NCBI RefSeq assembly: GCF_025362455.1
Contig: NZ_JANYGJ010000178.1
Span: 1-24,425 of the forward strand
DNA: 24,425 bases
Origin: Deinococcus sp.
GTDB taxonomy: Bacteria > Deinococcota > Deinococci > Deinococcales > Deinococcaceae
Direction: 5' to 3'
This document shows, piece after piece, positions 1-7,761 of this stretch (position 1 is the first letter of the stretch; every line of letters begins with the position of its first letter). Position numbers and translations under genes: made by a program. Below the pieces are notes generated by a model. It saw nothing but the letters and a program-made list of their open reading frames with translations, was not told the origin of the DNA and did not search any database.

Positions 1-124
1 ACGCGATGTGGAGAACGCCGGGAGATAAAGTGCGTTTGGGACGAACGGGATGTACCATGCACAGCGCAGCGTAAGCTCCCTCCAAGGTTCTATTGACACG
101 TTGCCTAATCAAGAGAGGTGAGGG

Positions 125-203
125 GCGGGCAGGCGTCCTCAAGGGCGTCCGTTCTGCCCAAGACGCCGTCCCCGAACCTATGGCCAGTTGCGCCCCACCG
201 GGG
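125..203. repeat. Dispersed intergenic repeat, left copy
   Basis: Positions 162-203 reappear inverted at the right edge of the window (24384-24425), 40 of 42 bases identical by eye. The block before it (125-161), beginning GCGGGCAGGCGTC and ending GTTCTGCCCAAGA, recurs in the same orientation at 20147-20182. The region has no credible gene. The short open frames crossing it are arginine- and proline-rich and have no start context. It belongs to a family of species-specific non-coding repeats, most copies of which lie between 18.5 and 20.3 kb and after 24.2 kb. Positions 1-124 show nothing I can name. Confidence 0.75.
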
Positions 204-240
204 CGGGGGCTGGGGATGCATTGGCACGGTGCTGAAGCCT

Positions 241-287
241 AAAAAAGCAACCCAGCCGCCTCAGACCCAGCCGCCCCAGATGAGGCG
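241..287 (-). terminator. Probable intrinsic terminator after the HpcH/CitE-like gene
   Basis: Read on the minus strand, a 7-bp stem (281-287 pairing with 257-263, CGCCTCA/TGAGGCG) is followed 10 bases later by a run of six T (246-241). It starts 11 bases after the stop codon of the minus-strand gene ending at 298. The loop is long (17 nt) and the T run is not directly against the stem, so this is a moderate call. Confidence 0.45.
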
Positions 288-297
288 ACGCCCACCC

Positions 298-1299
298 CTA
301 CGCCCCTGAAGCCTCCGCCCAGGCGCTGGTTTCCTGACCGTAGACTTCGGCGCGGCGGAGCACCGCCTGTGCCCAGCGGGTGTGGGTGGCGGGCTCGCAC
401 ATGCCGCCGCCCAGCCGAAACACCGCCGGGGCGCCGCTGTGCAAGATGGCCCTGGCCTGCTCCAGATCGTGGGCGCTGACCCGGTAGGCCCGCTCGATAA
501 CCTCGATCTGCGCCGGGTGAATGGCGGTTTTGCCGCTCAGGCCGCGCACGACGTCGGCTCTGGTTTCGCGCTCCAGGGTGCTCAGGTCGTCGATCCATTC
601 GTAGACCGGGGCGCTGACGGCCACGCCCCAGGGCACGAAGGCGCCGACCACCCGGTCTATCCAGGTCGCCAGCGGGGTTTCGTAGGCGCTCAGGCCGGGC
701 ACGCGGCGCAGGCCCAGCAAACTGAGGATGTCGTTGCCCCCGAAGCGCACGGCGGCCACACGGATACCGCTGCCCAGCAGCAACTCGCGCAGGTTTTCCA
801 GGTCGCTGGACCCGAAGACCTCGCGGGTCTCCACGGTGGCCATGACGCTGAACGGCGAGTGCGGGCCGAGCAGCCGCAGATAATCGAGCGCATTGCGGGC
901 CGTCAGCTTGGGCAACACGAAGCCGTGCAGATTCTGAATGCCGGGCAGCGCCAGCAGGGCTTCCAGGGTGCGCGGGTCGCGGGGGCGCACGAAGCGCAGC
1001 GGACCAGCTTCCGGCAGATGCGGCAGCGTTTCACTCAGCCGGGCCAGGGCACTGGGCAGCTCGGCGGCGTGAATGGAGTCCTCGGTGCAGTAGATCAGGC
1101 TGCGCAGGTTCGGCAGTTTCTCGCCGCTGCCCAGGGCGAGCAGATCCGTCCGGGTCGCGGGCACGTACAGGCTGGCGCCCAGCTCGAAGGCGTGAAAGGG
1201 CCGCGCCGGACGGGGAAGTGCGAAATCGGGCGATGTGGATGTGGGCGGGGTCGGTGGACTCAGAACGGGAGGCTCCTTTGCCGCAGCAAGTCTGGACAT
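298..1299 (-). CDS. HpcH/HpaI aldolase / citrate lyase beta-like protein of the Ter cluster
   Basis: A CitE-like (HpcH/HpaI) TIM-barrel C-C lyase of about 333 residues. Recognisable stretches are the barrel start (GASLYVPATR), the metal-site region with TVETREVFG, AVRFGGNDI, and the late motif GKTAIHPAQIEVIE typical of CitE proteins. Family members cleave or form C-C bonds of acyl-CoA or oxo-acid substrates with Mg2+; the substrate here is unknown. It is the last gene of the minus-strand Ter set, and such lyases recur in Ter-linked operons. The start is uncertain. ATG at 1299 has no ribosome binding site. A good AAGGAG at 1278-1273 lies within the frame and would serve an in-frame CTG at 1263, giving 321 residues. 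The first 30 residues from 1299 are low-complexity Pro/Ser/Thr, which suits the shorter version. Confidence 0.85.
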   Translation of the reverse strand: MSRLAAAKEPPVLSPPTPPTSTSPDFALPRPARPFHAFELGASLYVPATRTDLLALGSGEKLPNLRSLIYCTEDSIHAAELPSALARLSETLPHLPEAGPLRFVRPRDPRTLEALLALPGIQNLHGFVLPKLTARNALDYLRLLGPHSPFSVMATVETREVFGSSDLENLRELLLGSGIRVAAVRFGGNDILSLLGLRRVPGLSAYETPLATWIDRVVGAFVPWGVAVSAPVYEWIDDLSTLERETRADVVRGLSGKTAIHPAQIEVIERAYRVSAHDLEQARAILHSGAPAVFRLGGGMCEPATHTRWAQAVLRRAEVYGQETSAWAEASGA

Positions 1300-1351
1300 C
1301 ACAAGGGCGGTAGTTGGTGCGTTCGCGCAGGCTAGAGCGCCTTCGTCAGCC

Positions 1352-1386
1352 GCGCATGAGGAGGCGGCGCATGAGGAGGCGGCGCA
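1352..1386. repeat. 15-bp tandem repeat
   Basis: Two exact copies of GCGCATGAGGAGGCG (1352-1366, 1367-1381) plus a partial third, in the gap between the AIM24-family gene and the lyase gene. It is non-coding on either strand as far as I can see. Confidence 0.85.
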
Positions 1387-1443
1387 GGCCAGAGCGGGTC
1401 GGCACACTCAGTTTGGCTGGGCCGTGATGATACCGGTTGCCGA

Positions 1444-1484
1444 GACAGTCTGGCTGCTGGACAGTCTGGCTGCTGGACAGTCTG
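1444..1484. repeat. 16-bp tandem repeat
   Basis: Copies of GACAGTCTGGCTGCTG at 1444-1459 and 1460-1475, with nine more matching bases to 1484, directly downstream of the AIM24 stop codon (1488-1486, minus strand). Together with the 15-bp array at 1352-1386 it fills much of the 186-base gap before the next gene. Confidence 0.85.
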
Positions 1485-1485
1485 C

Positions 1486-2348
1486 TTACTGGGCCGCGCC
1501 GGTGGTGCCCGGCGGCGTCACCTGCTTGCGGGCAGCCTGGGCGGTGGGGGTCAGCCACACCACGCCGCTGCCGGTCAGGCTGTAGATCATGCCCTCGCCG
1601 CTGCGGTAAGTGCTCATCCAGCCCCGGTCGAACTTTTCGATGTTGAAGCGCAGGCTGCTGGAAAACAGCAAGATCAGGTCGCCGTCGACGCGCATCTCGT
1701 CGTTGCTCAGGGTGTGAATCTCGACTTCCTCGAAGGGCACAGGGCTCTCCAACACGAAAAATCCGGTGCCCTTGAGTTCGGGCGACACCAGGCCGTTGCC
1801 GCCGAAGGCGCGGGCGTCGAGCATCATCCGGGGCGACACGTCCATGCTCGACTCACACGAGTAAAAGGCCCCGTCGTCGATGATGTAGTTGTCGCCCTGG
1901 GTGTCTTTTTCGCCGATAATCAGGTGCTTGTAGGTCGGCTCGGTCCAGACCACGCCCCGGCCCTCGAAGATGTTGCGGGCCGAGGACTCCCCCGCCGCCC
2001 GGCTGGCGATCATCCGCGCCGCGCCGCCCAGCAGGCCGCCCAGCCCACCCAGCCCGCCGCCGCCCTGGTTGCCCTGGTTGGCCAGGCCCGGTGAACTCTG
2101 CGAGCCGCTGAGCGACTGCATCCGCACGCTGCCCCGGCTGAACTGAAAGGCGCCGGGTTGCAGCAGCGCGCCGCCCCCGTCGAGCTTGTCTCCAGCACGT
2201 TGGGCCGCATACCCATCCGGTCAGCCGCGTAAAAACTCTGGGCCTCGTACAGATCGTGCGGCTGCACCGGGCTCTGGTAGGTGGTGAAGGTGACGCCGCG
2301 TCCGGCGGCGGTGTCGAGCTGTTTCAAATTCTCGCGGCGCTTTTCCAT
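1486..2348 (-). pseudogene. AIM24-family protein, frameshifted
   Basis: The N-terminal part reads from ATG 2348 (GGAGG four bases upstream) through VLE at 2190. The C-terminal part is open in another frame from about 2187 to the stop at 1486. One missing base near 2188-2189 explains both. Adding one base after GAGAC gives VLETKLDGGGALLQPG, a typical AIM24 (DUF124) passage, and a 287-residue protein of normal family length. The C-terminal part carries a Gly-rich insert (around GGGGLGGLGGLLGG) and the usual beta-rich body ending in GSGVVWLTP. AIM24 proteins are trypsin-inhibitor-like beta folds of unclear function, found with Ter genes. Everything outside the single site looks intact, so it is either a very recent loss or a sequencing error. 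Translation as written stops after a short nonsense tail. Confidence 0.85.
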
Positions 2349-2458
2349 GAATCCTCCGCAGGGAGTGGGGGGTGTAAGCCGGTCTGCCGCCTCAAACTCA
2401 GGTCAGAGTAGAGCATCCGGGCCGTTACATTTATCTGGCCTTGCCTTGAGAAACGCCG

Positions 2459-3493
2459 TCAACGGGCCACCGCCAGCGCCCGGTAGGGCAGCGCGGGCAC
2501 GACATGCACCGGGACGTGCTCGCCTGCCGCCAGTGCCAGCAGGTGCGCCACCTCCGGGTCAGAGGCGTCGCGGACCAGCAGCGCCGAGGGTATACGCCGC
2601 AAAAAGACCCGCGTGGCCTCCCCCACCGACGGCTTGATCTTGTGTGGATCATGACCGCTGTAGGGTGCGGCCAGCCGCAGCGCTTCCGGCAGCGGACCGA
2701 AACTCAGTCGCGGCGCGAGTGGGCCGGGCCGGGCCGCCAGCGCAGCCGCTTCCAGGGCGTCCAGATACGCGGGCGTTCGGTCCAGATGGGCCAGGTGCGT
2801 CCAGGCGAGGGCGGCGTGCGCGGTCTGCCCCGGCACCAGGAAGGTGCGCGAGAGCAGCCCGCTGACGGTGGCGTTCAGCGCGGCGTGCGGCAGCAACTGG
2901 TCCTCGCGGGTCGCCGCCAGCTCGGCCACGTTCGCCGGATCACTGAGCACCAGCAGCGGCGTACCCTGGGCCGGGTGCCCGCTCAGGGAGGAGCGCAACG
3001 TCGCCCTGACGCTGCCCTTGCCGGTCCAGCCGTCCACGAAGACCAGGCTGGCGACCAGGCGCGAGGCCAGCACGGTGTCCAGCGCCCCCAGGTCCAGCCC
3101 CACGCCCCGGATGACGCTGATGGCGTGATGCTCGGTATCGGTTCCTGCGCGGCGCAATAATCGCAGCAGCACGGCGCCCACCGGCAATCCGCCGCGCGGC
3201 AGGCTCAGCAGCGTGACGGGCTGCCCGGACGCCGCCAGGTGCGCGGCCAGGCTGGCAAGCTGAATGCCCAGGCGTTCACCGCTGCGGGCCAGCGAGTCCG
3301 CATACGCCTGTTCCTGCACGTCGCTGGGCTCGCTCTCACGCTCCAGCAGAAAGCCGTAGCTGGTGCCGGAGGCGATCAGGGCTTCCTTCTCGGCGCGGCC
3401 CACCAGGCGGGGCCGGGCGGGTGCCAGGTGCAGCGTCACGTCTTCCGGACGCCAGGTGTGGCCTTCAATCACGGGCATCACTTTGAAGGTCAC
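2459..3493 (-). CDS. PRTase/PELOTA-domain protein (StiP-like), Ter biosynthetic module
   Basis: 344 residues. The N-terminal two thirds match the PRTase-like/StiP domain of Ter operons, with SLPRGGLPVGAVL around residues 97-109 and a PRPP-loop-like VDGWTGKG at 153-160. The C-terminal ~65 residues (from HKIKPSVGEATRVFLRR to PALPYRALAVAR) fit the PELOTA/L7Ae-type domain that follows it in this family. Known families suggest a nucleotide- or RNA-linked reaction; the chemistry has not been established. GTG at 3493 overlaps the preceding HAD gene by 29 bases. An in-frame ATG at 3478 is the alternative start, and neither has a clear ribosome binding site, which suits translational coupling. It is the fourth of four overlapping genes. 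Confidence 0.85.
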   Translation of the reverse strand: MTFKVMPVIEGHTWRPEDVTLHLAPARPRLVGRAEKEALIASGTSYGFLLERESEPSDVQEQAYADSLARSGERLGIQLASLAAHLAASGQPVTLLSLPRGGLPVGAVLLRLLRRAGTDTEHHAISVIRGVGLDLGALDTVLASRLVASLVFVDGWTGKGSVRATLRSSLSGHPAQGTPLLVLSDPANVAELAATREDQLLPHAALNATVSGLLSRTFLVPGQTAHAALAWTHLAHLDRTPAYLDALEAAALAARPGPLAPRLSFGPLPEALRLAAPYSGHDPHKIKPSVGEATRVFLRRIPSALLVRDASDPEVAHLLALAAGEHVPVHVVPALPYRALAVAR

Positions 3494-4202
3494 GCATCAG
3501 GTCGCTGTCACGGGGCAGCACGGCGAGGTCGCACAGGCTCAGGAAGCCCAGGTCGGCGCGGGCGTCTCCGGCGCCGAACACCACGGCGCCCGCGCCGATC
3601 CGCGCCAGCAGCCAGGCGCAGGCTCCCTGCTTGCCCACGCCCGGCAGCACCAGGCTGGGCGCACCCGGCGCGTCGAGGAAGCGCAGCGAGTGGGTCCGGG
3701 CCAGCCCGCGCATGGTCTGGACAGCGGCCTGGGTCGCCTGTACATCGCGCTCGGCGTGCTTGAGACACAGCCCGTAACGCCCCCGCTCACGCTCCAGCAC
3801 GGACAGCACGTAGCCGTTCTCGGCTGGATGGCGGCGGGAGAGTTCAGCGTCCAGACCGTCCAGCAAAGTCGCGTCCAGTTTCAATTCATCGTCCCAGTCG
3901 GCCTCGCGCTGGCCCGCCGGACTGAGGATGGTGGCGCCGTGATCCAGCACCCGCCAGGACGTGAACGGCAGCGTCACCCGGCGCATGGCCGCCTGGCTGC
4001 GCCCCGTGACCGGGATGATCTCGGCGTCGCTGAACCGTTCCAGCAGCGCCGTGTGCGCCTCCAGAACGAAGCACAGCGCCTCGCCTGCCGAGTCGTAAGC
4101 TGCGACGGGCAGCCCCACCGTCTGGGTGCCCCGTGCGGCCAGTTTGCGGCGGCTGAGCATCACCGTGTCGTCCAGGTCGAGCAGGAGGATGGTGCGGGTC
4201 AT
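3465..4202 (-). CDS. HAD-superfamily phosphatase of the Ter biosynthetic module
   Basis: 245 residues with the full HAD signature: motif I DLDDTV (nucleophile D9, acid D11), motif II VTGR, a lysine in the VGKQGA segment and motif IV FGAGDARADLGFL. The cap between motifs II and III suggests the Cof/IIB type, which acts on small phosphorylated metabolites. ATG 4202 overlaps the stop of the upstream PRTase gene by four bases (ATGA), and the end overlaps the next gene by 29. Such phosphatases are regular members of the Ter-linked ligase/PRTase operon and may remove a phosphate from its product (inference). Confidence 0.9.
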   Translation of the reverse strand: MTRTILLLDLDDTVMLSRRKLAARGTQTVGLPVAAYDSAGEALCFVLEAHTALLERFSDAEIIPVTGRSQAAMRRVTLPFTSWRVLDHGATILSPAGQREADWDDELKLDATLLDGLDAELSRRHPAENGYVLSVLERERGRYGLCLKHAERDVQATQAAVQTMRGLARTHSLRFLDAPGAPSLVLPGVGKQGACAWLLARIGAGAVVFGAGDARADLGFLSLCDLAVLPRDSDLMRDLQSDARD

Positions 4203-5323
4203 CCGGAGCCCAGACGAAGACTGGTCAGGTTCGGCCAGTCGCCGGGCAGCACGGGCGCAGTGGGCGTCTCGTGGAGCAGCAGCACCCGGTCATAGCGCTG
4301 CGGCTGGGGGTCGTAGAGGTAGTTGGGCGTGCCCTCCCCGTAGGCGTCGGTAAAGTCCAGGCGTGGCCCCAGCGGGCCGCACTTCAGAGCAGGGCTGCGG
4401 GTCGTCGCCATGAAGCGCACCTCGGCGCCCTGAGCGGCCAGATGAAACGCGGCGCGGTAGGGCCGGTACATGTATTCACCGCTGCCGAGGACCAGCACGC
4501 GCTCGCCGGGCCGGGCGGTCAGTGCGGGCGCCGGGCTGGTCTGGACGGTGCGCCAGCCTCGCGGGTGGTCGCTGAGCGGCGCCGGGGCAAAGCGGGCCTC
4601 CACGTCGGGCAGGGTGGCGGTCCAGCCAGGGGTCGGGGTAAATTCCAGTTGGCCCCGCGTCAGGGCGTGAACCCCCACCGGCACACCGGCACTCTCCGCC
4701 ATCCGCATCGCACCGCTGCCGCCTGAGAAGTCCGCCAGCGTGACGAGGTGCAGCCGCTTCAGCGCGGGCAGATGCGCTCTGAGCCGGGCAGCCAGGCGGG
4801 CCAGGGTCAGGCCGGTGGTCACCTCGTCGTCGACGAAGATCAGGTCGGTGACGCCTCTCAGCGCCAGCTCGGCGGGCGGAAGGTACAGCCTGAGCTGCGG
4901 CGCGTGCGAATGCGTTTCTTCCAGATCGAGCGATTCGCGGCCCGGCAGGCTGTAGCGGGTGGTGGTGGCCATCAAACCGGGGTGGGGCGTGAGGCCGCTC
5001 AGCTCCTCGGCCACGCCCTCGGCGAGCGCGGTGGCGGTCTCGGCCATGCCGACGAGTGCCCAGGGACCGCCCAGCGCGGGGGCGACCAGTCCGGCCAGGG
5101 CGTGCTGTGCCCGCTGCATCAACGCCGGATCGGTGGGCAGGTGCTTGCCCAGCACTTTCGAGACGAGCAGAAACGGGCGGCGCGGGTTCTGGCGCATTCC
5201 AATGTCGAGCAACTCAGGCAGCGGCCAGTCGCTCAGGCTGGTGGCCGTAATGCTCAGCCTTCCGGCGGGCAAGACGGCCTCCAGCACGGCTTCGGGGAGC
5301 CAGGGTTCAGAGGGACGGGTCAA
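4199..5323 (-). CDS. PRTase-TRSP two-domain protein of the Ter biosynthetic module
   Basis: 374 residues. The N-terminal half is a type I phosphoribosyltransferase domain with an orthodox PRPP loop, LIFVDDEVTTG around residues 161-171. The C-terminal ~110 residues carry the TRSP domain (VLVLGSGEYMYRPYRAA, MATTRSPA, DAYGEGTPNYLYD), which accompanies this PRTase in Ter clusters. The start is TTG at 5323, chosen because AGGAG stands seven bases upstream (CAGGAGTCCGCGCTTG) and no ATG occurs until residue 43. It overlaps the ATP-grasp gene by 17 bases at its start and the HAD gene by four at its end, so the proteins are probably made together. Expected role: transfer of a ribose-5-phosphate group from PRPP to an unknown acceptor. 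Confidence 0.9.
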   Translation of the reverse strand: MTRPSEPWLPEAVLEAVLPAGRLSITATSLSDWPLPELLDIGMRQNPRRPFLLVSKVLGKHLPTDPALMQRAQHALAGLVAPALGGPWALVGMAETATALAEGVAEELSGLTPHPGLMATTTRYSLPGRESLDLEETHSHAPQLRLYLPPAELALRGVTDLIFVDDEVTTGLTLARLAARLRAHLPALKRLHLVTLADFSGGSGAMRMAESAGVPVGVHALTRGQLEFTPTPGWTATLPDVEARFAPAPLSDHPRGWRTVQTSPAPALTARPGERVLVLGSGEYMYRPYRAAFHLAAQGAEVRFMATTRSPALKCGPLGPRLDFTDAYGEGTPNYLYDPQPQRYDRVLLLHETPTAPVLPGDWPNLTSLRLGSG

Positions 5324-6395
5324 GCGCGGACTCCTGAACCGGACCGTACTCGCCCAGCGTGATGACCTCGCGGGCGTCGGTGACGCGCCTGCCGGGCGTG
5401 AAGCTCAGGTCGCCCAGCGGGGCACCGAAATGGGCGTCCACTTCGAGTAGCCCTAGTTTCAGCCCACTCAGCGCCGCGCTGATGGCCAGGCCACCGCTGG
5501 CGCGGGCGTTGACTTCCAGTAGCCGGGGCGCTCCGGTCTCGTCTTCCCTGAACTGGGCGTTGAACAGGCCGTCCATCTTCAGCTCACGGGCCAGCAGGGC
5601 GACCCACTCGCGCAGCTCCGGTGCGCCTTGGCTCATCTGCACGTTGCCGAGGCCGCCGATCTTGCGGCGCACCACGCAGGTCAGCAGCGTGCCGCGCCGG
5701 GCCAGCGCGTCCACGCTGTACTCCTTGCCGGGCAGGGTCTGCATCGCCAGCAGTGGGGGCAGGTCCTGGTGGCCCAGCAGCAATGCGGCGGCCTCGTAGC
5801 TGATGCGGAGGTGGTCGCCCCCGAAGAAGCGCTCCAACTCGCTGCTCCGTGTCTGATGGCGTGGGGTCAGGATGCGGAAACCGTGGCCGTAGATGCCCCG
5901 CGCAGGCTTGAAGCAGGCCGAGCCGTGGCGGGTTTCCAGCTCCAGGGCGGCGGCTTCCAGCTCGTCCCAGCTCTGCACCGGCACGGTTTCGGGCATGGGA
6001 ATGCGGCCACTGAACACCTTATAGAAGCGGGCCTTGTCGTCGCATAAGTCAAAACTATCGGCACTCTGGCCCGCCACGATCAGGTGACAGCCTGCCGCCC
6101 CGAAGTCGGCCCGGCGTTCAGCCAGCGCACTGACATAGCGCCCGCCGACGACGGCCCGCACGCCCCGCGCCCGCACCATGTCCAGCACGTAGTCGGGGTA
6201 GCGTCCAGGCTCCAGCGGATGCGGCTCCAGAAACGCCTCGTGCGCCTCACCGAGATACGAGGCGTCGGGCGAGACGTGGCTGGCGAGCACATGGTAGCGC
6301 CCCGACTGGGCGACCTCGCGGACGCGGTGAAGGGTGGGGTTGATGTTCTTGGTAAACCAGATGGTGGGCAGGGGTGCGGCAGGCATTGGGGGCAT
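5307..6395 (-). CDS. ATP-grasp ligase of the Ter biosynthetic module
   Basis: 362 residues from ATG 6395. ATP-grasp features are a pre-ATP-grasp N-terminus, DDKARFYKVF near 119-128, the phosphate-loop lysine segment ACFKPARGIYGHG (K163) and the metal-binding end LLEVNARASGG (E294, N296). The family joins a carboxylate to an amine or thiol with ATP. This clade belongs to Ter operons and its substrate is not known. It begins the run of four overlapping genes. Start choices are poor: TTG 6419 lies inside the upstream terminator, and ATG 6395 and ATG 6386 lack a ribosome binding site. There are only about 23 bases between that terminator and ATG 6395, so promoter placement is a puzzle. Confidence 0.88.
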   Translation of the reverse strand: MPPMPAAPLPTIWFTKNINPTLHRVREVAQSGRYHVLASHVSPDASYLGEAHEAFLEPHPLEPGRYPDYVLDMVRARGVRAVVGGRYVSALAERRADFGAAGCHLIVAGQSADSFDLCDDKARFYKVFSGRIPMPETVPVQSWDELEAAALELETRHGSACFKPARGIYGHGFRILTPRHQTRSSELERFFGGDHLRISYEAAALLLGHQDLPPLLAMQTLPGKEYSVDALARRGTLLTCVVRRKIGGLGNVQMSQGAPELREWVALLARELKMDGLFNAQFREDETGAPRLLEVNARASGGLAISAALSGLKLGLLEVDAHFGAPLGDLSFTPGRRVTDAREVITLGEYGPVQESALDPSL

Positions 6396-6417
6396 TATGG
6401 CGCCTGGAGCCTCACCC

Positions 6418-6452
6418 AAAAAACCCGCCCCAAGCCGGAGCCGGGGGCGGGT
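6418..6452 (-). terminator. Strong intrinsic terminator after terC
   Basis: On the minus strand a perfect 9-bp GC stem (6452-6444 with 6431-6423, ACCCGCCCC/GGGGCGGGT) is followed immediately by six T (6423-6418). It begins 18 bases after the terC stop and separates terC from the ligase/PRTase operon. Confidence 0.9.
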
Positions 6453-6470
6453 CAGTCTTGCTCAGAACGT

Positions 6471-7514
6471 TTAACTCGCCCGGCTTTCCTTGCGGTTGGC
6501 CACCAGGCTCGCCACGATCGAGGCGACGATAAAGGCCACGCCGATCAGTCCGGTGACGGCTTCGGGAACGTGCTGGCCGCTCATGGTGTAGAGCATGATG
6601 ATCGAGAGCGCCAGGATGCCGTAGTGGGCGCCGTGCTCCAGGTAACGGTACTGGGCCAGCGTGCCCTGATGGACCAGAAACAGCGTCAGCGACCTGACGA
6701 AGACCGCGCCGATGGCCAGGCCCGCCGCGATGATGACGATTTCCTTGGTGATGGCAAAGGCCCCGATCACGCCGTCGAGCGAGAAGCTGGCGTCGAGGAC
6801 TTCGAGGTACATGAAGGCCGCGAAACCCGCCGCGCCCGCCTTCTGGGCCATGTTGTCGGTGTTGAACAGGTTGCCCAGCGCGTTGACCGCCATATAGATG
6901 ATGAGGCCGACCAGACCCGCCGCCAGCGCGGTCAGGCGCTTCTCGACGGGCACCACGGTAAAGACCAGGCCCATCAGGGCGCCCAGGGCGATGATGATCT
7001 GCACGGCTTCGAGCTTGGCGAGGCCCGCCAGACGGCTTTCGGGCAGCAGCCAGTGCTCGTCTTTTTCGGTGTCGATAAAGTAATTCAGCGCGACCATCAG
7101 CAAAAAGACCCCACCGAAGGCGTTGATGGTGATGGCCGAGGCTTCGAGGTTGCGGGCGTACTCTTCGGGATTGTTGAGCGCCAGGCTGGTCACCTCAGCG
7201 AAGCCCAGACCGGCACTGAGCGCCACGATCACGATGGGAAACAGCAGCCGCATGCCCACCACGGCGATGAGAATGCCCCAGATCAGAAATCGGCGCTGCC
7301 ACTGGGGCGACATGTTCTTGAGCACCGAGGCGTTGACCACGGCGTTGTCGAAACTCAGCGAGATTTCCATGACGCCCAGCACCAGCACGATCAGCACGTC
7401 GTTGAGCGCCCGCCCGACGCCGCCTGTGGCGTAGCCGTACCAGGCCGCCAGCAGCATGGCGACGACCGACACGCCTCCGGCAAAGCCGAATTCCCTGCGG
7501 ATGGTGTTGTTCAT
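6471..7514 (-). CDS. terC: TerC-family integral membrane protein
   Basis: 347 residues, almost all in hydrophobic segments (about eight to nine predicted spans). The two TerC signatures are present: EISLSFDNAVVNA at residues 50-62 and DASFSLDGVIGAFAIT in the second half. The acidic residues inside these membrane motifs are those thought to bind metal. TerC proteins sit in the inner membrane, link to Ter-domain proteins, and in several bacteria affect manganese efflux or metal loading. ATG 7514 is preferred over the in-frame ATG 7571. It has AGGA six bases upstream, and the extra 19 residues are polar, unconserved-looking, and overlapped by a small ORF that ends on this start (7511-7555). Downstream is a strong terminator. 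Confidence 0.93.
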   Translation of the reverse strand: MNNTIRREFGFAGGVSVVAMLLAAWYGYATGGVGRALNDVLIVLVLGVMEISLSFDNAVVNASVLKNMSPQWQRRFLIWGILIAVVGMRLLFPIVIVALSAGLGFAEVTSLALNNPEEYARNLEASAITINAFGGVFLLMVALNYFIDTEKDEHWLLPESRLAGLAKLEAVQIIIALGALMGLVFTVVPVEKRLTALAAGLVGLIIYMAVNALGNLFNTDNMAQKAGAAGFAAFMYLEVLDASFSLDGVIGAFAITKEIVIIAAGLAIGAVFVRSLTLFLVHQGTLAQYRYLEHGAHYGILALSIIMLYTMSGQHVPEAVTGLIGVAFIVASIVASLVANRKESRAS

Positions 7515-7555
7515 AGGTGGTCCTGTGCTGTTCGGTCTTGTGGTGTTGAGTTCAT
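7511..7555 (-). CDS. Possible terC leader peptide (14 aa)
   Basis: ATG 7555 is preceded by GGAGGAG with four bases between (7566-7560), the best ribosome binding site in the area. It encodes MNSTPQDRTAQDHL and stops with TGA at 7513-7511, overlapping the ATG of terC as ATGA. This could be a leader peptide that couples translation to terC. The alternative is that the GGAGGAG is just two Glu codons in a longer TerC read from ATG 7571. I have no conservation data. Confidence 0.4.
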   Translation of the reverse strand: MNSTPQDRTAQDHL

Positions 7556-7571
7556 TGTTCTCCTCCGACAT

Positions 7572-7761
7572 GCGCCGGGATGCTCGCTCGACTGGGTAGA
7601 TGGGGGTCGTGGTGGATGGGGTCGTGGAGTCGGCTCGGCCACTTGCCGCTCCAATATAAGCGCCGGGTCAGGAGAATCTTCCCGGCCCGGCGTCCAGCGC
7701 CATCATACATTGGTCACGTTCAGATGAAATCGGCAGATAAAACGGGGCTGGCGGCCTCGCC
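7572..7761 (-). promoter_or_regulatory. terC upstream region
   Basis: A 190-base gap between the TerD stop (7762) and the terC leader, where a terC promoter or RNA leader would be expected. Two -10-like hexamers are visible on the minus strand, in GTATGATGG and CTTATATTGG, but neither has a convincing -35. Inverted GC segments (GGCGCTGGACGCCGGG and ACCCGGCGC) may form a hairpin. No protein-coding signal is present. Confidence 0.3.

Noticed and set aside
382..1335. A 317-codon plus-strand open frame opposite the CitE-like gene
   Set aside because: It is rich in Gln/His/Gly/Ala and mirrors the codon pattern of the minus-strand gene, whose conserved motifs are unmistakable. The same reasoning removes the long antisense frames at 6084-7727, 8366-9856, 14712-17024 and 17132-18526.
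7572..7761. A yybP-ykoY (manganese) riboswitch upstream of terC, common for this family elsewhere
   Set aside because: I could not find the paired conserved loops of that RNA here; only unremarkable GC hairpins are visible. A covariance-model search would settle it.
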